Shown here in pieces: positions 60,001 through 64,000 of a DNA stretch of 64,000 bases. This stretch comes from Acinetobacter tibetensis (GTDB taxonomy: Bacteria > Pseudomonadota > Gammaproteobacteria > Pseudomonadales > Moraxellaceae). The stretch spans positions 682,001-746,000 of the forward strand of contig NZ_CP098732.1 of assembly GCF_023824315.1 (NCBI RefSeq), read 5' to 3'. A model generated the notes under the pieces. That model did not search any database. It was not told where the DNA came from and saw only the letters and a list, made by a program, of their open reading frames with translations. Positions within the stretch are counted from its first letter, which is position 1; the number at the start of each line of letters is the position of its first letter. Position numbers and translations under genes: made by a program.

Positions 60001-62015
60001 CAGATGGGCAGGAACAGACGAATCTAAGCTATGGTTCAGGGCACATCTACGGGATTGCTTTTAACCGACAGGATGTTGTTTCTTTCCAGCGTGATGATTT
60101 GCATCGTGAAACGGTACGTTTTCTGGCAAATGGTTTGGTGCAAACCAAGCATTATAATGATGTCGGATTACTGATTTCTCAACAGATTGAGCATGAGCAA
60201 GAAACCTCAGATTATTTACGTTATCAAGCACATAGACATTATCAATATGATAAAAACTATTTGCTCACCCAAGTTGAAGACAGTCGTTTAGGACAACTCA
60301 ATTATCAATATGATCCGATTGGACGTTTGATTTCAACCCAGAGTCAGCATAAAAACGAAAGTTTTAAGTTTGATCCAGCCGGAAATCTGGTTGATCCAAT
60401 GAATCAGACAACACATGTCAAAAATAATTTAATCAAACAGTATCAAGGCAAGCATTATCAATATGATGTACAAGGTAATGTGATTGAAACCACGCAAAAT
60501 GGCAAAACCTTAAAGCTGACTTGGGATAATCATAATCGTTTGATCCAAAGTAACTTAAATGGGCATGTAACTTACTATGGCTATGATGTCTTTGGACGTC
60601 GTTTATATAAGAAATCATCAAACCAAGACTTAACCTTATTTGGTTGGGATGGTGATTTGATGATTTGGGAATCAAGCCAAAATTCGAACAATCCTGAGAA
60701 GAGCTATACCAAACATTACGTTTATGAGCCTGATAGCTTTGTGCCGTTAATGCAGGCAGGTTATCAAGGTTTTATTGAACTAATTGAAACCCCCGATTAT
60801 AGCAAATACCTCAACAAGCCTTATTCTATTTATAAAGACCCGATCTGGAGCACAGATACACGTAAAAACCGTGTGGCTTTAGAGCAAACTGTTTTTTATC
60901 ATTGTGATCAGGTGGGAACACCACAAACATTGAGTAATACAGCAGGTGAATGTGTTTGGGAAATTACTCAGGATACGTGGGGGACTGCACTCGAGATTCA
61001 AATGCTAAATAAAGACAATCCATTTGAACAGAGTAATCTCAGATTCCAAGGCCAGTATTACGATAATGAAACTGGACTGCATTATAACCGTTATCGTTAT
61101 TATGAGCCGTATAGTGCAAGGTATATGAGTAAAGATCCGATTGGATTATTTGGTGGATATAACACTTTTGCTTATGTAAGTGATCCAACTCAATGGGTCG
61201 ACCCTATGGGGTTAATGGCTGAGAATAAGAGTAGAAAAGACCCTTTTAGAATACCTGAAGGTTCTTCAGAATGGCTCAAAACCGAGAGTGAACGCCTTGA
61301 GCAACAAGCTCAGCGTGCAAGACAGGTAAAGCTTGCAAATGAGCAAGCAAAACAAAGAGCAGCGGAAAAAGAAAGACAGCAGAAACTAGCAGACGAAGCA
61401 AAGGCTAAAAGTGCAGAAGAGTTCTATAGCAGCACAGTCTGTGAAAGCACACCTAGACCTAGACAACCAGGTGGATTACGCTCAAGAGCAGTATTGGGTA
61501 AAAATGCTTATACTCCTTATGTTTGTCCACCTAGTGTTGATTATGCTATTTGTTCTGGTGGTGTTGGTCCATTAGCAGGTGGAGTTGTAATTAATCTTCA
61601 TGATGGAAGTGTTTATAAAGCTAAAGCATTAAGCCTTTCAACTGTTGCTTCGGGAGTTACTGGAATAATTGAAAATCGAAATAAAAATCCATTTGAGTTT
61701 GGAAAATCAATTTTAAAAAGTGTAACTGCTAAAGGAGGAGGTTGTAGCTTTGGTACAATTTCAAATAAACCCAAAGAAGAAGACACAGCTAATTTTGTCA
61801 ATAGATGGCTCCCAGGTAGGGGCTTCACTATTACAGGCGGATTGTTAGGTTTAACTGGAGGAGTAACAGTTCCTGATGGGCAAAAGCTATTTTCTACGAA
61901 GAGTCAAGTTGGTTTGGAAAGAGGGTTTGGTACAACAATCTTTGATTATTCAGAAACGGAAACTATAGATTTAGATTTTAAATTACCAAATTTTAACAAG
62001 GCAGGAAAGAAATGA
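57030..62015 (+). CDS. rhs: Rhs polymorphic toxin, type VI effector
   Basis: 1661 residues. Residues 1-330 are helical without a PAAR motif; a DUF6531-type segment (SIGAERVQHADFYLPKIGFVFSRQYNS) follows, then many YD repeats (YDxxGxL) that form the shell. The core ends in YYDNETGLHYNRYRYYEPYSARYMSKDPIGLFGGYNTFAYVSD...WVDPMGL at about 1395, the usual autocleavage region. The last 266 residues are a charged helix and a glycine-rich, beta-type toxin domain I do not recognise (perhaps polymorphic toxin type 22). The next gene overlaps by 4 bases and is probably its immunity gene. Confidence 0.93.
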   Translation: MATEKTQQATDKKASKVELAIFNLDSVNTVTDLQVIAKQIQLYLQVCGNTSLEQLKGSANTATVANIFALTGSVLDLILYATDSKTEEAAVQQGALLAANLIGLFTEPSNEAHARMALRPMFGLMSQCLYPENGKIKDADIKRLGLHLNAMIAGDLEKFLQETQAKLTALLSQATVLGSSILKSLSLPATPISTSMTAISAGATAEKRDPTLKFSNWAAPLIDLIAQSSQADLTPKLQPNIQTRLQQKATQAIATLSQTLQQQANAGQKYSLAWLLQQTLTAIQASENKGNASVPINQTGEYERHIKGDTLEFVSLQADALNAPPCEGNGSDTGKSISYSIGAERVQHADFYLPKIGFVFSRQYNSQMDEFDRGIIGARWMMPFSNVILPKQQGYIFIDAKGRKHTLPSTILQQAYTVPYEGMTVHPIENGDLLLDFGGEWSFHFHQFSLGQPYHLIQQFNEITNEKISLSYLLADGVAYLQTINFQFKQAQHQLKFAFNEQVKIIAVFVDDQIESWARYHYDVQGNLTTAFDQNGHVRQYEYNQVHQLTRYTDRTGRGQNVRYESILPNAKAIEEWADDGSFHTKLKWHPRLRQVAVYDAYDNPTYYYFDLDGFTYRTRLGDGRESWYSRDGEKRITRQIDFEGRETQQEYNDQGQLAKIVQPNGGVIRFAYDKQGNLTETKDPEGNIWKREYDAQGNVSKEINPLGHVTQYKYNNNNQVVEVIDAKGGIKKIQYNDQGQMLSYTDCSGKSSTWEYDEESDLSAQQAANEQKVQYLYSTRGKDKGQLQAIVYPDGLKELFEHDQEGRLLKHTDTNGLTTQYQYNTVGLLEQRIDANQHHVGYQWDKQGRLQKLINQNQAEYQFGYNKFGQLVREQAFDGEEKHYSYSENGLLFQIRQPNILTEFSYYDDGQIASKTYTHLHTHQSQTEYFEYNLNQQLSSASNAESQVQLYRNQLGQLVREHQHYKMLNLTAVLRYEYDELGNLVKTVRPDGQEQTNLSYGSGHIYGIAFNRQDVVSFQRDDLHRETVRFLANGLVQTKHYNDVGLLISQQIEHEQETSDYLRYQAHRHYQYDKNYLLTQVEDSRLGQLNYQYDPIGRLISTQSQHKNESFKFDPAGNLVDPMNQTTHVKNNLIKQYQGKHYQYDVQGNVIETTQNGKTLKLTWDNHNRLIQSNLNGHVTYYGYDVFGRRLYKKSSNQDLTLFGWDGDLMIWESSQNSNNPEKSYTKHYVYEPDSFVPLMQAGYQGFIELIETPDYSKYLNKPYSIYKDPIWSTDTRKNRVALEQTVFYHCDQVGTPQTLSNTAGECVWEITQDTWGTALEIQMLNKDNPFEQSNLRFQGQYYDNETGLHYNRYRYYEPYSARYMSKDPIGLFGGYNTFAYVSDPTQWVDPMGLMAENKSRKDPFRIPEGSSEWLKTESERLEQQAQRARQVKLANEQAKQRAAEKERQQKLADEAKAKSAEEFYSSTVCESTPRPRQPGGLRSRAVLGKNAYTPYVCPPSVDYAICSGGVGPLAGGVVINLHDGSVYKAKALSLSTVASGVTGIIENRNKNPFEFGKSILKSVTAKGGGCSFGTISNKPKEEDTANFVNRWLPGRGFTITGGLLGLTGGVTVPDGQKLFSTKSQVGLERGFGTTIFDYSETETIDLDFKLPNFNKAGKK

Positions 62016-62482
62016 AATATTGGTTTGTAAGAAGTTTAATAATATTCTTGACTATATGTGTTTCTTCTTGTGCTAGCGTTGAAGAAACTCAACAAGGTAA
62101 GTATTTTACACATGTCATTACTCAATACTTTGGGGAATATCAACCAAATGAAAAAATTTGGGTTGATAAGCCAGAAAGTAAATATTCAATTACTAAAATA
62201 AAAAAATCAAATCTTTCTTTAAATGATTTTTCTAATATTCGTAAGAAGTTGGAAGTTGATGGTTGGAAACTTATTTCTGATCAAGATAGCTACTATGAGT
62301 ATTGTTTGGGTAAGAAAATACATATAGGTATACTTTATCCAATACGACTACATCATTACAACTCTGAAGGGCGTGAAGTTAAATATACAGATATTAATGA
62401 CTGGTTGGTAGGTTTATCTTATGGAGAAAGTGGAGTGAATCAATGTAGGAAAGATGAAATACCCGTAATTAAATTAGATTAA
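62012..62482 (+). CDS. lipoprotein, probable immunity protein to the Rhs toxin
   Basis: 156 residues. A signal peptide ends in VSSCAS, a lipobox with Cys20, so the mature protein is membrane-anchored facing the periplasm. It starts within the rhs stop (ATGA overlap), the usual arrangement for an immunity gene. No family recognised; YFTHVITQYFGEYQPNEKIWV and DGWKLISDQDSYYEYCLGKKIHIGILYPIRLHHY are its main blocks. A periplasmic immunity protein implies a toxin acting on wall or membrane. Its stop codon lies in the inverted repeat of the MITE. Confidence 0.7.
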   Translation: MKYWFVRSLIIFLTICVSSCASVEETQQGKYFTHVITQYFGEYQPNEKIWVDKPESKYSITKIKKSNLSLNDFSNIRKKLEVDGWKLISDQDSYYEYCLGKKIHIGILYPIRLHHYNSEGREVKYTDINDWLVGLSYGESGVNQCRKDEIPVIKLD

Positions 62483-62766
62483 CCTGAATCTTAGATAAGT
62501 AATTGGCTTGAAAGAGCAATCAATATAATTTCAGAAATACTGAGCTGAGCGGGTCGATGTCTTTTGCGTTGAAAGTTCTATTTTAGAAGTTTTCAATAGA
62601 ATGATTCAAATTTTAGAAAAAAACAACAATGACGCAAAATAATTGGATATGAGTTATATATAGTGCAAGGATATAAGGACTAGAGTTGTGAGTTTGGTAT
62701 GGTAACTCAACTGATGGCTAAAGTCTTTCTTTTTTCCAAGTCAATTGCTTATCTAAGATTAAGGTT
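62481..62766. mobile_element. 286-bp MITE derived from an IS982 element
   Basis: Terminal inverted repeats of 30 bases (62481-62510 and 62737-62766) agree at 27 positions. The right half also retains a diverged copy of the IS982 transposase 5' end seen at 53280-53526, including CTCAACTGATGGCT near 62706. There is no complete transposase. No clear target duplication is visible. Confidence 0.8.
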
Positions 62767-62784
62767 AATTAAGTAGTTTTATGT

Positions 62785-62928
62785 ATGTTGTTAAAAACAA
62801 TTTTATTTTTTATTTTGGCTGTGTCAATTATTGCATGTGATAATAAAGATATTCTAAGTGATTCTAGAGTTGATAATTATGTAATTAAATCTTTTGAAAA
62901 AGATGCAAATTACATTTTTCAGGTTTAA
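62785..62928 (+). CDS. 47-residue lipoprotein fragment
   Basis: MLLKTILFFILAVSIIACDNKDILSDSRVDNYV..., a hydrophobic signal followed by IIAC lipobox (Cys18) and only 30 more residues. Starts 18 bases after the MITE. No ribosome site stands out. It looks like the remnant of an immunity-type lipoprotein cut by rearrangement, but a genuine small lipoprotein is possible. Confidence 0.4.
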   Translation: MLLKTILFFILAVSIIACDNKDILSDSRVDNYVIKSFEKDANYIFQV

Positions 62929-62942
62929 TTTTATCCGAGATT

Positions 62943-63503
62943 GTGAATGAGGATATTGGAAGTGAGTTCTTAGTCGCCCGTTTAAAGCAATTAGCAGCTT
63001 CCATCATATTTGAATTTGTGGATGAGATTTTGGGTTGGAAGGCACCACTTAAAACAGAGGTATGTTTTGGAGCAAAGTTTGAAGACCCTCAATTGATTTT
63101 ACCTGGCAATCCTAAGCTTAAGAGAACTGGCGCATTTGACCAAAACCCTTTTTATCCAAGTCCCTATAATAATCAAAGAGGTAGTATTTCTGCAGATCTA
63201 ATTATTCCAGAATCTCGCTTGGAACCGATATCAAAAACCAATCTTTTTGCGATTGTCGAAATTAAGTTTCAAGGGGATTCTATTAAAGATAAGCAGTTTA
63301 ACCAATATGATCGATTATTAGGTGCATGTAAAACTGCGAAAGAGAAAAAGTATGGTAAACATAACAACCATTCGGGTAAGGGCTTAAAAGAAGGTGGGTA
63401 TATTTCTTTATTTCGTTACCCTGAAGATATTGCTTTAGAGGAAGGCAAGGGTAAACCGAGTGAACAATCAGGAACAAAGAAAGCTGGAAATAGAGGAAAA
63501 TGA
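62943..63503 (+). pseudogene. orphan C-terminal nuclease toxin module (VRR-NUC-like)
   Basis: 186 residues from GTG 62943, but there is no ribosome site and the frame is open to 62898, reading SGLILSEIVNEDIG, so this looks like a detached effector C-terminus. SADLIIPESRLEPISKTNLFAIVEIKFQGDSIKDKQFNQYDRLLG fits the PD-(D/E)xK nuclease pattern (Asp, then E-x-K, then a downstream Gln), as in VRR-NUC domains. Next gene starts one base after its stop, so this is a toxin/immunity cassette stored behind the active Rhs. Confidence 0.6.
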
Positions 63504-63504
63504 G

Positions 63505-64000
63505 ATGAGTACCATAACACCTTACTTAACAGAAGAAGAGCAAGTTGAGTGGATCGAAGAGATTAAAGCTACGGATAAGCTTTGGGTGACTGGATATGAA
63601 GGGGAGGACGCTTATGGAATTGGTCCCTATGTTACTTTTTATATTTACCACTCAGCGGAAGAGGCATCTCAACTAATAACTCAATTTGTCGAAATTTTTA
63701 ATGAGTTTAACCAAATTAAAAATGAAGAATGGGTTTCTTTCAAACATCCTGTTAAAGATATTTTTATTAAAGCGGAAAATGCCCAAACATTATTAGAAGA
63801 TTTAGAGCAGACTTGCCAAAGGCAATATACTAGAGATGATTTTTTATCATTTGCTGCAACTGCATCAGATGATACTGAAATTAGCTCAGCAGTATGGGCT
63901 ACTTATTTTAGAGTAACGCCTTATTCTGATACATATAGCGTATTAAAAATGAACTTTAGATATGCATGGTATAAGGAAAGTGAGGAAAACAAAGAAAAGT
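63505..64000 (+). CDS. probable cognate immunity protein of the orphan nuclease (partial)
   Basis: At least 165 residues, running off the window. Acidic, soluble, without signal peptide: MSTITPYLTEEEQVEWIEEIKATDKLWVTGYEGEDAYGIGPYVTFYIYHSAEEASQLITQF. The late YSVLKMNFRYAWYKE faintly recalls type VI immunity proteins of the DUF3396 group. A GAGGAAAA ribosome site lies in the toxin's last codons, so the pair is translationally coupled. A cytoplasmic immunity protein matches a DNA-targeting toxin. Function inferred from position. Confidence 0.6.
   Translation, partial: MSTITPYLTEEEQVEWIEEIKATDKLWVTGYEGEDAYGIGPYVTFYIYHSAEEASQLITQFVEIFNEFNQIKNEEWVSFKHPVKDIFIKAENAQTLLEDLEQTCQRQYTRDDFLSFAATASDDTEISSAVWATYFRVTPYSDTYSVLKMNFRYAWYKESEENKEK

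Noticed and set aside
62466..62776. Target-site duplication around the MITE
   Set aside because: Flanks are AT-rich (GATT / AATT) and similar only by composition; no convincing duplication of fixed length.

Overview
The window is a chromosomal segment of a gammaproteobacterium, almost certainly an Acinetobacter. The composition is AT-rich. The gene order rpsL-rpsG-fusA-tuf, bpt-aat-trxB-ftsK, rep-dut-algC-argB and bamE/fur, an ABZJ_00895-like membrane protein, and a tmRNA whose tag reads ANDESYALAA all fit that genus. I cannot name the species.

Bases 1-47,000 are ordinary core genome. They hold the 5' part of fabB, an EcsC-like protein, the str operon, rimI, the two N-degron transferases (bpt, aat), trxB, ftsK, a LysR regulator divergent from an AEC carrier, minCDE, envelope and lipid genes, rep, dut, algC, argB, an OlsB-like acyltransferase, a bacteriohemerythrin, rnfH, bamE, fur, sbcCD, thiO, hemB, emrAB and glpK. 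Most transcription units end in clear hairpin-plus-T terminators. The spacers of the str operon are long and strongly structured. They hold a terminator-like hairpin in the rpsL leader, a possible pseudoknot before rpsG, a branched element before fusA, and a 9-bp hairpin before tuf.

The tmRNA gene ssrA (47045-47403) is the attachment site of a 4.5-kb integrative element (about 47390-51946). The element encodes a tyrosine integrase, a phage II/X-type rolling-circle replication protein that appears to start at an ATT codon, an AlpA-like regulator and one cargo gene, an HNH-type nuclease. Three lines of evidence support its limits: a degenerate copy of the ssrA 3' end at 51932-51946, TGTATGGT repeats near both ends, and a 13-bp motif repeated upstream of int, rep and alpA. 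A second integrase gene (52128-52921) sits the same distance from the second att-like copy, but it is frameshifted and cut off by an IS982-family remnant. I read this as two tandem islands at ssrA, the second one decayed.

Bases 53,700-64,000 are a type VI secretion effector locus: a VgrG spike with a C-terminal extension, a 1661-residue Rhs effector with an unrecognised C-terminal toxin tail, and an overlapping lipoprotein gene that is the likely immunity gene. Next come a 286-bp MITE-like internally deleted IS982 element, a tiny lipoprotein fragment, an orphan nuclease toxin module (VRR-NUC-like) without a clear start, and its probable immunity gene, which runs off the window. This is the usual layout of a polymorphic-toxin locus that stores displaced toxin/immunity cassettes.
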